Source: Kazachstania africana CBS 2517 | Lineage: Eukaryota; Ascomycota; Saccharomycetes; Saccharomycetales; Saccharomycetaceae | NCBI RefSeq assembly: GCF_000304475.1 | Contig: NC_018940.1 | Location: 1,054,001-1,118,000, forward strand | Direction: 5' to 3' | Length of the DNA: 64,000 bases | Shown here: positions 1-9,165 of the stretch, piece after piece | Position numbering within the stretch: position 1 is the first letter of the stretch | Layout: each line of letters begins with the position of its first letter | Translations under genes and position numbers: made by a program | Notes under the pieces: generated by a model | Database searches by the model: none | What the model was told of the DNA's origin: nothing | The model's input: only the letters and a program-made list of their open reading frames with translations

Positions 1-235
1 TAGCGATGGATTTCGGCTGCATAAAAAATAGAAAAAAAATCAAAAATACTTGAGAGCTTTCTGCACAAATGTGTGGGTTTTAGAAATGTAGGGATGTGGA
101 AACAGTCATACGAAAAACTGAAAGTGCAGATCGAAAATATCAAATAGTCGATGAGTTTTTCAGGCTAAATAGAAAAAGAAGTGTGAGTATTAAATAGAGA
201 CATAATGTAATCCTATATACATTGGCCAGTGAACC

Positions 236-823
236 ATGACCACTGTACAGCCTTTTGAGGCAACTGATTTGTTCAAGTTAAATAATGTAAATTTGGATAC
301 TCTTACAGAAAACTTCCCACTAGAGTTTTATTTTGAATACCTCATATTATGGCCAGAACTATTCTTCAAGAGTGTTGAATATACTGCAAATAGCAACTCA
401 AATCATGATATCTCAGGATATATGATGGCAAAAACTGAAGGAAAAGGGCAGGAATGGCATTCTCATATCACCGCAGTTACTGTCTGTCCTGAGTTCCGTA
501 GAATATCGCTAGCTTCAATGTTGTGCAATACATTAGAAGCCATCACTGATTCTGAACCACACAATGTTAATTTCATCGATTTATTCGTAAAATGCAATAA
601 CCAATTGGCTATAATGCTTTATGAAAAGCTGGGTTATTCCGTCTATCGACGAGTTGTTGGCTACTATAATTCTAATGAAGATGGATACCCTGAGACGCTG
701 AAAAAGATTAATGATGGTAAGGATGCATTTGATATGAGAAAAGCCATGGCAAGAGATAAGGGACAAAATATTAGAAAAGATGGGAGAAAGCATAAATGTT
801 ACCCCCATGAAGTGAAATTCTGA
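236..823 (+). CDS. NAT3: N-terminal acetyltransferase B catalytic subunit Nat3
   Basis: Catalytic subunit of the NatB complex, which acetylates protein N termini beginning Met-Asp, Met-Glu, Met-Asn or Met-Gln co-translationally on ribosomes, normally with the Mdm20 auxiliary subunit. The 195-residue protein has the same length as S. cerevisiae Nat3 (from memory) and starts MTTVQPFEATDLFKLN, the usual start of this GNAT family. The acetyl-CoA binding segment is around residues 80-100 (VCPEFRRISLASM), followed by the conserved NQLAIMLYEKLGYSVYRRV stretch typical of GNAT motif B. The first ATG of the frame is used. It is the first gene of the block; its S. cerevisiae neighbour SCD6 is absent between it and ANT1. 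Identification is firm. Confidence 0.95.
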   Translation: MTTVQPFEATDLFKLNNVNLDTLTENFPLEFYFEYLILWPELFFKSVEYTANSNSNHDISGYMMAKTEGKGQEWHSHITAVTVCPEFRRISLASMLCNTLEAITDSEPHNVNFIDLFVKCNNQLAIMLYEKLGYSVYRRVVGYYNSNEDGYPETLKKINDGKDAFDMRKAMARDKGQNIRKDGRKHKCYPHEVKF

Positions 824-1458
824 GAAAAAAATTAATTCAACAAATCATATTATATATTACGCACTTAAATTTTCTCTGTAACCTACCAGCCGTAGTTCAA
901 ATAATGTTCAGTATTTTTCTGTATATACAAATATATGCTGTCTACAATTTGCACATCGACAACTCACATTAGACATAACTTTATTCAAAAAAAATCAGTA
1001 TAGGACAACTCTCATATTGGCGTATACTATTCTTCTGTAATAGACTTCACTGGTTTCTTACAGTCTTTTCAAATCGAAAGAGCTGTCTTATATATAAGAT
1101 ACATCATTATTAGTGCCTTTGAACTTATATAAAAGTATAGCTTAGCTTTAAATAGTATAAAGCGTTATCTAACAAACTAAATGGAGGTAAAGAAAATACA
1201 AGAATGGAAATTCTTATTACTAAGACCTCGTTGTTTTTGATGCTTTATGTACTTTTGATTAAATTATTATATACAGAAGACAGCAGCTGATATAAGGCAA
1301 CATATCCGATTTCCCGAGCTTGGTACTTTCAGCCTTATTTTGTGATATACTTAGTCAAAGGAAAAAAACGACTATATCTAAAATCTGTCGTCTATTTATA
1401 TATATTAGCATGCAAAATTCTTCCATATCTAAATACTGTTGTTTGATACAACCGACCT
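824..1458. other. NAT3-ANT1 intergenic spacer (ANT1 promoter)
   Basis: 635 bp with no credible gene. It holds the NAT3 3' end and the ANT1 promoter. A TATA-like run lies at 1397-1406, about 55 bp before the ANT1 ATG. In S. cerevisiae SCD6 (YPR129W) sits between NAT3 and ANT1; I see no remnant of it here. No clear oleate-response element was found by eye. Confidence 0.6.
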
Positions 1459-2349
1459 ATGTCTAGCTTAGAAGTAGCTGTCACCGGTGCCATTGCGTCA
1501 GCCCTAGCGAATACTGTCGTCTATCCATTGGACTTATCTAAGACAATTATTCAAACTCAATCGAAATCCACAAAAGAATCTAAAAAGTATAGCAATGTTG
1601 TAGACTGTATCATCAAAATCATTAGACGGAAAGGTCTTTCAAAATTGTATCAGGGCCTTCCGGTAACTTTACTTGGCAATATTGTCCAAAGCTTTTGTTA
1701 TTTTTATTTCTACAGTCGAATCAAGGAACAGTATCTCAGATGTAAGCTTATTAAACTTAGAATAATTCATATTTCTACTATTGAAGAACTTTTATTGGGT
1801 ATTGTGGCTGCATCTATTTCACAGTTTTTTGTAACTCCAATAAATGTTGTTTCTACGAAGCAACAAACGATCGAAGAACCCAATGAAGCAAAATTTAACA
1901 GTGTGCTTCAATCATTGTTGAAAAAAGACAGAAAGCAACTATGGAAAGGACTTAAAGTCTCGTTATTATTGACTATAAATCCTTCTATTACTTATACAGC
2001 CTATCAAAAATTAAAGACATTTTTCTATCCTAAGCAGAGTAATAATCTTCTGCAGCCAGGCCAGAATTTCTTGCTCGGTGTATTAGCAAAAGCTATTTCA
2101 ACAGTATTGACTCAACCACTGATAGTCACCAAGGCTACATTACAAGGTAATACAGAAGTAGTATTGGAAAATATTCCCCAAGTTTTAGTGAATCTTTATC
2201 GTACAGAAGGTGTTGTGGGATTTTGGAAGGGGTTATTGCCTCAATTGATAAAAGGTATTCTTGTGCAAGGTTTACTATTTAGTTTCAAAGATGAATTGTC
2301 GAAGTTAGTAAGACGATTAATATTTGTTTATAAATATTACTACTATTAA
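1459..2349 (+). CDS. ANT1: Peroxisomal adenine nucleotide transporter Ant1
   Basis: Mitochondrial-carrier-family protein, most likely the peroxisomal membrane exchanger that imports ATP for fatty-acid activation and beta-oxidation in return for AMP. Three tandem carrier repeats are visible. The first has a good signature (PLDLSK, residues 23-28). The second (PINVVSTK) and third (PLIVTK) are degenerate, with the acidic residue missing. At 296 residues it is slightly shorter than the S. cerevisiae protein (328, from memory). Its position next to NAT3 and the YPR127W-type reductase matches YPR128C, which supports ANT1 over other carriers. The C terminus ends in a short Tyr-rich tail. Confidence 0.88.
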   Translation: MSSLEVAVTGAIASALANTVVYPLDLSKTIIQTQSKSTKESKKYSNVVDCIIKIIRRKGLSKLYQGLPVTLLGNIVQSFCYFYFYSRIKEQYLRCKLIKLRIIHISTIEELLLGIVAASISQFFVTPINVVSTKQQTIEEPNEAKFNSVLQSLLKKDRKQLWKGLKVSLLLTINPSITYTAYQKLKTFFYPKQSNNLLQPGQNFLLGVLAKAISTVLTQPLIVTKATLQGNTEVVLENIPQVLVNLYRTEGVVGFWKGLLPQLIKGILVQGLLFSFKDELSKLVRRLIFVYKYYYY

Positions 2350-2442
2350 ATGCAAAAAGTACACCTTCAATTAACCAATGTCGGTTATACAAAAAAATAT
2401 CGTATTAATCATTGTATAAATTCATGATATAACTTGTTCATT

Positions 2443-3483
2443 TTAAGCATGTTCGTATCTATCACCTTGAGTTTCGAATTGTTCTAAGAATTTGTTAATT
2501 TTTTGGAATTCTTCATCTGTGATAGTACACTTTTGTTCATCGAAGTTTTCATTCACTCTATCAATTGTAGAACCACTTGGAATTGGGATAAATTTGGCAC
2601 CAGCATACTTCTTTTGACCATTCCAATGCTTGATCCAACCCAAAGCAACTTGTGGTAAAGTGACTTGGTGGGCGGCATCACGTTTATCAACAATTTCAGT
2701 TCGTAAAAACTTAACAAGCAATAAGTTTTGTTGTAAAGAATCACCATGGAATCTCTTCATTTTCTTTCTAATATCACCTTCTGGAATATCTGCATTTGAA
2801 GTGACTTGACCAGTTAATAAACCTCTACCTAATGGAGAGTAACAGATAATGATCAAATTTAAGTCACTACATGCTTTAGCAACGTCATTTTCGAAAATAT
2901 TGAGACTGAATAGAGATAATTCGACTTCGACACAGGTTAAGTATTTACCGAAATCCTTAGCAATGGCTCTGATTTGAGGACTAGTAACTTCTGATAGAGA
3001 GATACCACCAATCAAACCTCCGTCAACTAATTTTGCTAATGCTTCGAAAGATTCACGTGGATATTCTTCACCAGCCTTAATTAAGGATTCGTCTAATCTA
3101 GCAACTTCAAATAAATCTATGTAACCGCCAATTTCTCTTATACAATTTTCAACACTAGTTATAACGTCGTCATATTTACCTTCACTCATAAAAGTTTGGT
3201 TGTTAATACCACCTTTACAAGAGATGATAACTTCTTTTCTTAAATCAGGGTATTTGGCGAAGAAATCCCGCACGTAGTTTAAATTAATAAAATCTGGACC
3301 GTAAAATTCACCGACATTGAAGAAAGCCTTTGTTTTATTGGATTCAGCCAAGGCAATAACTTGTCTCATGGATTCAAAAGATATTTCTTTTGAGACTGGA
3401 ACTGGTTTCCAAGTTAAACTCATTAAACCATAACCGGTGTGTAATTTCGATAATTCTTCCTTAATATAACCGACTTTAGACAT
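2443..3483 (-). CDS. Aldo/keto reductase, pyridoxal reductase (YPR127W type)
   Basis: NADPH-dependent aldo/keto reductase matching S. cerevisiae YPR127W, described as a pyridoxal reductase that interconverts pyridoxal and pyridoxine in vitamin B6 salvage. The TIM-barrel fold is indicated by the N-terminal GYGLMSLTW segment, the central DLFEVARLDES strand and the C-terminal IPIPSGSTIDRVNEN motif that contacts the cofactor phosphate. The frame is open 18 codons further upstream (to 3537), but that extension has no ATG at its head. I take the ATG at 3483 (MSKVGYIKEEL), giving 346 residues, one more than I recall for the S. cerevisiae protein. Orientation and place next to ANT1 are conserved. Confidence 0.9.
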   Translation of the reverse strand: MSKVGYIKEELSKLHTGYGLMSLTWKPVPVSKEISFESMRQVIALAESNKTKAFFNVGEFYGPDFINLNYVRDFFAKYPDLRKEVIISCKGGINNQTFMSEGKYDDVITSVENCIREIGGYIDLFEVARLDESLIKAGEEYPRESFEALAKLVDGGLIGGISLSEVTSPQIRAIAKDFGKYLTCVEVELSLFSLNIFENDVAKACSDLNLIIICYSPLGRGLLTGQVTSNADIPEGDIRKKMKRFHGDSLQQNLLLVKFLRTEIVDKRDAAHQVTLPQVALGWIKHWNGQKKYAGAKFIPIPSGSTIDRVNENFDEQKCTITDEEFQKINKFLEQFETQGDRYEHA

Positions 3484-3584
3484 ATTGATGGTAGTATAGA
3501 GAGATAGATTGTTTGTTATTTTTATTAGATAAGCCAAGCAGAAAATTAAAAAAGTGGTTAAAATTTTCAGATGGGATGTATTAT

Positions 3585-3594
3585 CCTTTTTATA
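3585..3594 (-). promoter_or_regulatory. TATA box of the aldo/keto reductase gene
   Basis: On the minus strand this reads TATAAAAAGG, about 100 bp upstream of the ATG at 3483. That is a normal yeast TATA distance. It also supports the ATG at 3483 over a start in the 5' extension. Confidence 0.5.
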
Positions 3595-4112
3595 TTATTT
3601 TAGTTTCATTACTCCTAATAGCCCTTTTTTCTCCAGAGGATTGCATTTAAAAAAACGATGCTTGCAAGGTTCAATAGTTTTCAATATCCGTGGAAGTTTC
3701 TGTTGATAATGGAACGATGCTCTTCGGTGCTTAGAAAAACAGAGAAAACGAAGAGATTGATTGGCATTCGAAGTTTTTTTGGCAAGACGGAAAGGCCACC
3801 AAAAAAAATAAAAAACTGAAGGAGGCAATCTCCCCGTCGTTTTCTCTGGTGATTGCAGATTACATTATTATTGTAAAATCTTATATAATCATTATGTGCC
3901 CGGAATTTGCCAATGAAGAATAAGGAAACAAGGAAAAACCCACGGAAATAAAATCTTTCTTTCCATAATTAAGATTATTTGTTGGTCTTGGCATTTCCGC
4001 GGGTCAAGAAATTTGCCTTTGAAGCCTTTACAAATTAGGGCTATGTGTGGCATTATAGCACGCAGCAAAAAACACAGGTATTGAGGTGGTAAATTTAGGC
4101 AAAAAAACTAAG
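3595..4112. other. Spacer upstream of the reductase gene, with imperfect inverted repeat
   Basis: No credible gene. The only structure I noticed is an inverted repeat of 11 bp with one mismatch, CCCACGGAAAT at 3939-3949 and ATTTCCGCGGG at 3993-4003, containing a CCGCGG palindrome. No long terminal repeat of a Ty element is recognisable beside the tRNA gene. Confidence 0.4.
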
Positions 4113-4184
4113 AGCTCGCACTCAGGATCGAACTAAGGACCAACAGATTTGCAATCTGCTGCGCTACCACTGCGCCATACGAGC
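4113..4184 (-). tRNA. tRNA-Cys (GCA)
   Basis: 72-nt cloverleaf on the minus strand beginning GCTCGTATGG and ending GCGAGC plus discriminator T. The anticodon loop reads TTGCAAA, giving anticodon GCA. The T loop is TTCGATC. A run of seven T (minus strand) follows at 4101-4107 as the polymerase III terminator. There is no intron. The sequence matches the standard yeast tRNA-Cys. It lies at the left edge of the block (AXL1 to YLH47) that is inverted relative to S. cerevisiae. Confidence 0.96.
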
Positions 4185-5316
4185 TGATTTTTAGGTTTTA
4201 TTCTTCTTTTCAAAGGCTTACCATTAGAGGTATTATAATAATTGACTGCAACTTTCTAATGACCTTTGAATGAAATATGCCAGAACTATAGAGCTTACGT
4301 GTATAAGCCCTGTAGTAGATGAGCATGGCCTAATACATGAGCTAAAAATGAAGACAATTCATTCTTACATCTTTTGCACCACATAAAATATAGTTTTAGA
4401 TTAAAAAGAGGGAACTTCAATTCAAAAAAAACAACGAAATACGTAGTACTGACTTGATCATTACTAGGCACTTTCTATTTTTAACAGCAAATACGGGCTA
4501 TGATGATGAAAAGGTTGAGAAGCTTGGTTTATATACATTGGTAGGTTAGTATTGACAGCTATGAAGAGCACTTAGAATTGCTGGTAGCTGGTGGTATATT
4601 TTACTTCGAGAATAGTTAGACAATTTATCTTACATAAAGCATTCATTGGGTAACGACTGACTTTTACAAAAAAATGTAGCGAATCGAGGGAGTGGGCATC
4701 CTATTATGTGGTTTCAGTTACATGCTCGGGATAGTTATATAGTGAGTTACGGTAGGCTGGCTTAGGCACAAAAAGCCAATGAATAAACATCTAAACAAAC
4801 GCTTACACTTTTGAGGCACGTAAACTGGCATGATATGTATCAACATGCTCCTATTTCTCATAACAAGACCATTCTGGCGGCAGGATGCATCGAATGGAAT
4901 TTTTCATACACTGTGAAAAATAAAAATGGTGATACGATTCTTGCTAGGTACGAGTTATAGTATTTTTTTTTATGTACAGCTAAGTACTAGTTTCAGACGT
5001 TCACACACTATAAAACACTTCAAATTCTTTAATATGGCCCTTTTCTTGAATGTATGTTCGACTTTTTTTTTCAACGCCGTCTTACTTTATGCCATGATGT
5101 GCCGCTGTTTCATATAAAAACCTCATTATGTAATTTCCTCATTAAGAAATTAACATGCATCGAGAAAAATATTCCATCTAGACGGTAAAATAAATAGCCC
5201 TGAGGTGACTATCATGTATCAAATCGACTACATTCCAAAACATTTATCAAACATTATCATTTCAGTCCGAGAGGAGAGTATTAATCAAGCTGATTGATTT
5301 TTGGAAAGAGGAATAG
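4185..5316. other. Gene-free spacer between tRNA-Cys and AXL1
   Basis: About 1.1 kb with no convincing coding region. The longest open frame (63 codons, 4926-5117) has composition typical of noise. The stretch contains the AXL1 promoter. I looked for a clear a1/alpha2 operator, since AXL1 is haploid-specific in S. cerevisiae, but found no confident match by eye. Confidence 0.5.
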
Positions 5317-8300
5317 ATGTCATGGACAGAGGTGAGGCATCACGACGTGCAATTATGTACACCATTGTCATATAGTAATAGGACACATAAACTATGTACT
5401 TTGCCAAATGGCATACCTACATTGTTGATATCCGATCCAGCAGACACATCAAGCGCATGTTCATTGACCGTAGCAACTGGTTCACATAACGATCCCCCAA
5501 ATATTCCGGGACTAGCACATTTAGCAGAGCATATGATCTTAGCAGCAGGTTCAAAGCAATACCCTGACCCCGGGTTATATCATGAACTAATCTCTAAAAA
5601 CAATGGTTCTCAAAATGCATTCACCACAGGAGAACAAACAACTTTCTATTTTGAATTGCCAGACACTCATAAACAAGGTGAGCTGGAATTTGACAAAGTA
5701 TTGGATGTATTTGCATCTTTTTTCAAAAATCCATTATTTAATTCATCAATAATTAATAAAGAAATATATGCCATCGAAAATGAACACACCAATAACATGT
5801 CAAGGCAAACTAAGATATTGTATCATTCTACAAGACTGTTAGCTAACAAATTCCATCCATTTAGTCAATTCACGACAGGAAATATTTTTTCCTTGGATAA
5901 TAATTCTCAATTGAGATCAATAAGCATAAAAAGCTTATTAGTCAATTATTTTGCAGAGCATTTCAAAGCAAATAAAATGACTTTATGTCTTCGGGGACCT
6001 CATTCGGTAAACGTGCTGACGAAATTAGCTATAGCAAAGTTCAGCGATATCAAAAGTCAGAACGACCTGCAAAGGAATAAATTTGGGTCCATAAGTTCTA
6101 AACGAGATTCAAGGCAACCTAGACAGGGCTACTCAAAAATCGAGTCTTCCAATATTCTAGAAAATATATGGTCAAAAAGATACGCCAACCTACCTTGTTT
6201 TGTCAATGAATCGAAGAAAGTGAATTCTATATTTATAAAGTCAAAGAAGAAGCCGCTGGTAAGGTTTCTTTTCCCTCTTTCCTCACAAAGTACTATATTT
6301 ACACAGAGAGAAATAATTCTTTTCAGTAACTTCTGGTGTACTCTATTTGGCGATGAATCGGAAGGTTCTCTAATGCATTTTCTGGTGGAAAAAGGCTGGT
6401 CAACTAGTGGTCATTCATATGTTTCGACTTTTGCGGTTGGTAGTATAGGTTTGGTTATTGAATTAGCGTTGACAAACTCTGGTGTAGGACAGATCACCGA
6501 CATTATTAATGTTCTCTTTGAAAAAATTGTCAAAATATTGACAACTAAACACACTACCCTAATGGCTGATTTCTTAAACGAACAGAACATTATTGAACAG
6601 GTAAGATTTTTATATCGAGGTGTAGAAAAAGATCCAATGGAGGAATGCTCTGATCTTAGTGGGTTGTTGCAAGAAAACATGCAGGTTCTGGACATTAAGT
6701 ATCTATTTAAAGGCTCGCCGTCCATTACCCAGTTATATTCAGGTAAGAATCAATACTCAGAAAGCATGACTGATGGTAAAATACAATGGACTGCTTATGC
6801 CATCAAATTTCAAAACTTTCTGCTTACTTTTATGAATTATGAAAACTTAAGGTTATTATTTCTGGGATCGAATGCAAAGGAAACAAGGTTAATAACTAAA
6901 GAAAAAAAGAGAATAGAATTTGAGACAGACTTTTTTTATGAGTTTGATTTTTATAGAACATTTACTGACTTCAGGAAGTGCAGTTCCGACATTGAGACAG
7001 AGAACTATATCTTCACTTTGCCGTCGAGTAATTTGTTCATTCCAAAATCCTGCAGAAGCTATACTTATTTACAACAAGCTTTTCAGGAGTCTAGCTTGAA
7101 ATCAAAGTTAGCATCATTGAGGCCTCAAGTTCAAATAGAAAAAATACACTTTGCTCCAACCTTGGTTAGTGATAGTCCGAATTATGAGATGTGGACGCTG
7201 CCCTGTGCAATAAATTCAAGTCCATCATTGAGATCGAAAACAATAGTAACGTTTGAATTGATCTCAACAAATATGATACCATCGGCAGAATCTACTATAC
7301 ACCTAGAAATCTTAGCTCAGTTATTATTTTATTTAGTGTCTTCGAAATTATACCCATCATTAAAGCTAGGATATTCATATGACATAGCCTCATCGAGTAA
7401 AGGGGATGTAAGACTCAAGTTCACAATCTCTGGGTTCTCTGAAGGCCTTTTACTTGTATTGGAAGAAATTATTCAGAGTGTGTTGCATATAGCAAAGGAT
7501 AAAGAAAATATCTATGTTACTAACGAGTTGTTGAGAAAAGCTAGAGTTTTAGTTAGACGTAAGTATGATGAAGCATGCTGCGAAAACTGCGCCAAATTGG
7601 GTAGCGTTGGACTATTAATTCTACTAGAAAGTTTTCTTTGGACCTTAGAAGATAGAATTGATGCGCTGGAAGACACTGACATGACATCCTTCAAAAACTT
7701 TGTCAACGAGTTTTTATTTGAAAGTTTTAATTATTTTACTCTATTTATTCAAGGAAATCTGGATAGGGCACATGAAATACACCATTACTTAAATGATAAC
7801 CTAACACATCATCTGGATATACTTCCTGAAAAGGTTATCCTGAACAAACCGAGAACTAAGATATTACAAGAAGGCTCAAATTTTTTTGTGGCATATGATG
7901 GTCATGAAGAAGATCCAAATAACGCCATAGTATATTTCATACAATCAGGTCTTCGTTCTGACAGTATAGCTTACACATTAACGGCATTTACGGAATATTT
8001 GATGTCAATGACTCTACTTCCAGATCTTCGCCATAAAAAACAGATTGGTTATATCGTAGTAGGAGGTATGAGAGTTTTGGTTGATTCCATCGGTCTGCAT
8101 ATAACAGTAGTTTCTGGTACACCGCCGCAGGACCTGGAGGACAAGATTGATGAATATATGAACTTTTTGGAAAGAATAATCTTAGGAAGACTTACCGAGG
8201 AGGAATTTCGGAATCAGTATGTTCAAAATTATTTGGATATGTTAAATGGTAAAAACAATGGAACACTTAATGGTACTGCTGGTGCTCACAATTTGTTGAA

Positions 8301-8922
8301 CGATATTGTTTCAAATGTCGCAAATGGTGAATACGAAATCCTGAATAGCTCAGAAATGAGGGAGCATAAAAGACTCTGGAATCAAATATCTGATGATGAT
8401 CATTCCTTTTTGGATGATATAGAGCTTATAAATAGAGAAGTCATTGAAACTCTGACATTGAAAGGCTATATGCAGTTTTTCAAAAAAAAGATATCTATAC
8501 ATTCTAATAAAAGAAGTAAACTGTCGGTAATGGTTACAAGTCCTATGCCAGAAAATGAAATAATAAATAGAAAATTATTTTTACAATTAGAAGCATTTCT
8601 AAAAATAAAAGGATTTGCCATTAAAAGTAATCAATTGAAAGAAATTGTGGATAAAGCCGACGGCAAGCCCTCAGTAGTTCTCAAATTATTATTGAGTGAA
8701 TTTCGAGAACGTAATGAAGCATGGAAGTTATTAAGAGCCGTTTTAAAGGAAGTTTTAAAGACGACAGGCCAAACATTGAAGCATCGTTATGGTAAAGTGC
8801 TACCATCCCCTACCAAAAGTGATAATTCAGCTTCGTTAGAAAAAAGCTCGAACTACAGTGTGAAACCGGTAATTCCCTTAAAACGTATAGAAGATCTAAA
8901 TATATTCAAAAGTGAGTTTTAA
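5317..8922 (+). CDS. AXL1: Axl1 insulinase-family (M16) metalloendoprotease
   Basis: Zinc metalloprotease of the insulin-degrading-enzyme family. In S. cerevisiae, Axl1 performs the N-terminal maturation cleavage of a-factor precursor and marks the axial bud site in haploid cells. The inverted zinc motif HLAEH is at residues 68-72, and the third ligand is probably E156 in the EIYAIENEH segment, so the active site looks intact. Several M16 modules follow, including the conserved RHKKQIGYIV segment near residue 905. At 1201 residues it is close to S. cerevisiae Axl1 (1208, from memory). Start is the first ATG. The order AXL1-CTR1 is as in S. cerevisiae, but the pair is inverted relative to the flanking genes. 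Confidence 0.93.
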   Translation: MSWTEVRHHDVQLCTPLSYSNRTHKLCTLPNGIPTLLISDPADTSSACSLTVATGSHNDPPNIPGLAHLAEHMILAAGSKQYPDPGLYHELISKNNGSQNAFTTGEQTTFYFELPDTHKQGELEFDKVLDVFASFFKNPLFNSSIINKEIYAIENEHTNNMSRQTKILYHSTRLLANKFHPFSQFTTGNIFSLDNNSQLRSISIKSLLVNYFAEHFKANKMTLCLRGPHSVNVLTKLAIAKFSDIKSQNDLQRNKFGSISSKRDSRQPRQGYSKIESSNILENIWSKRYANLPCFVNESKKVNSIFIKSKKKPLVRFLFPLSSQSTIFTQREIILFSNFWCTLFGDESEGSLMHFLVEKGWSTSGHSYVSTFAVGSIGLVIELALTNSGVGQITDIINVLFEKIVKILTTKHTTLMADFLNEQNIIEQVRFLYRGVEKDPMEECSDLSGLLQENMQVLDIKYLFKGSPSITQLYSGKNQYSESMTDGKIQWTAYAIKFQNFLLTFMNYENLRLLFLGSNAKETRLITKEKKRIEFETDFFYEFDFYRTFTDFRKCSSDIETENYIFTLPSSNLFIPKSCRSYTYLQQAFQESSLKSKLASLRPQVQIEKIHFAPTLVSDSPNYEMWTLPCAINSSPSLRSKTIVTFELISTNMIPSAESTIHLEILAQLLFYLVSSKLYPSLKLGYSYDIASSSKGDVRLKFTISGFSEGLLLVLEEIIQSVLHIAKDKENIYVTNELLRKARVLVRRKYDEACCENCAKLGSVGLLILLESFLWTLEDRIDALEDTDMTSFKNFVNEFLFESFNYFTLFIQGNLDRAHEIHHYLNDNLTHHLDILPEKVILNKPRTKILQEGSNFFVAYDGHEEDPNNAIVYFIQSGLRSDSIAYTLTAFTEYLMSMTLLPDLRHKKQIGYIVVGGMRVLVDSIGLHITVVSGTPPQDLEDKIDEYMNFLERIILGRLTEEEFRNQYVQNYLDMLNGKNNGTLNGTAGAHNLLNDIVSNVANGEYEILNSSEMREHKRLWNQISDDDHSFLDDIELINREVIETLTLKGYMQFFKKKISIHSNKRSKLSVMVTSPMPENEIINRKLFLQLEAFLKIKGFAIKSNQLKEIVDKADGKPSVVLKLLLSEFRERNEAWKLLRAVLKEVLKTTGQTLKHRYGKVLPSPTKSDNSASLEKSSNYSVKPVIPLKRIEDLNIFKSEF

Positions 8923-8969
8923 TCATATATCAACATGTATATATACTGTATTTTTATTTTATGAGATTT

Positions 8970-9012
8970 TCGCTCTTTAATTTGCTCAACCTGTCACTAA
9001 ATTAAAGAGCGA
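8970..9012. repeat. 14-bp perfect inverted repeat (hairpin) between AXL1 and CTR1
   Basis: The arms at 8970-8983 (TCGCTCTTTAATTT) and 8999-9012 are perfect reverse complements with a 15-nt loop. The first Mac1-type site (8981-8988) starts inside the left arm and runs into the loop. It could serve as a 3'-end structure of AXL1 mRNA, as a DNA cruciform in the CTR1 promoter, or both; the sequence alone cannot say. Confidence 0.7.
8981..8988 (+). promoter_or_regulatory. Mac1 copper-response element, distal
   Basis: TTTGCTCA matches the Mac1 binding consensus (TTTGC-T/G-CA) that activates copper-uptake genes when copper is scarce. It is about 180 bp upstream of the CTR1 ATG and is paired with an inverted copy at 9057-9064. 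Paired sites are the known architecture of Mac1 targets. Confidence 0.8.
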
Positions 9013-9056
9013 GAAAAAATAACGGATAGTGGTTTGAGACGCTATGGGATATCAGA

Positions 9057-9064
9057 TGAGCAAA
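9057..9064 (-). promoter_or_regulatory. Mac1 copper-response element, proximal
   Basis: TGAGCAAA on the plus strand is the reverse complement of TTTGCTCA. It lies about 105 bp before the CTR1 ATG and just upstream of the TATA box at 9082-9089. Together with the distal copy it forms an inverted pair. Confidence 0.8.
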
Positions 9065-9081
9065 TAAAGTATGGTAAAGTC

Positions 9082-9089
9082 TATATAAA
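9082..9089 (+). promoter_or_regulatory. CTR1 TATA box
   Basis: TATATAAA, a full match to the yeast TATA consensus, about 77 bp before the CTR1 ATG and downstream of both Mac1 sites. This suits a strongly inducible gene. Confidence 0.65.
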
Positions 9090-9165
9090 TGAAGTCCCAT
9101 TCAAATCGAGCAAGGACCTCGAGCCACTGAACTTATTACGCTCAGTGTGATAAGAACATTTCATT

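Noticed and set aside
2443..3537. Longer version of the aldo/keto reductase starting at 3537
   Set aside because: The codon at 3537 is TTG, not ATG; the extension has no homology and covers likely leader sequence. The ATG at 3483 gives the family length.
3837..4184. Ty long terminal repeat next to tRNA-Cys (a TGTTGG word at 3979)
   Set aside because: No matching end, no target-site duplication and no extended similarity to delta, sigma or tau elements that I can see.
4501..4660. Box C/D snoRNA-like signals (ATGATGA near 4501 and CTGA near 4652)
   Set aside because: Spacing of about 150 nt is too long, there is no terminal stem, and no inner boxes are in good positions.
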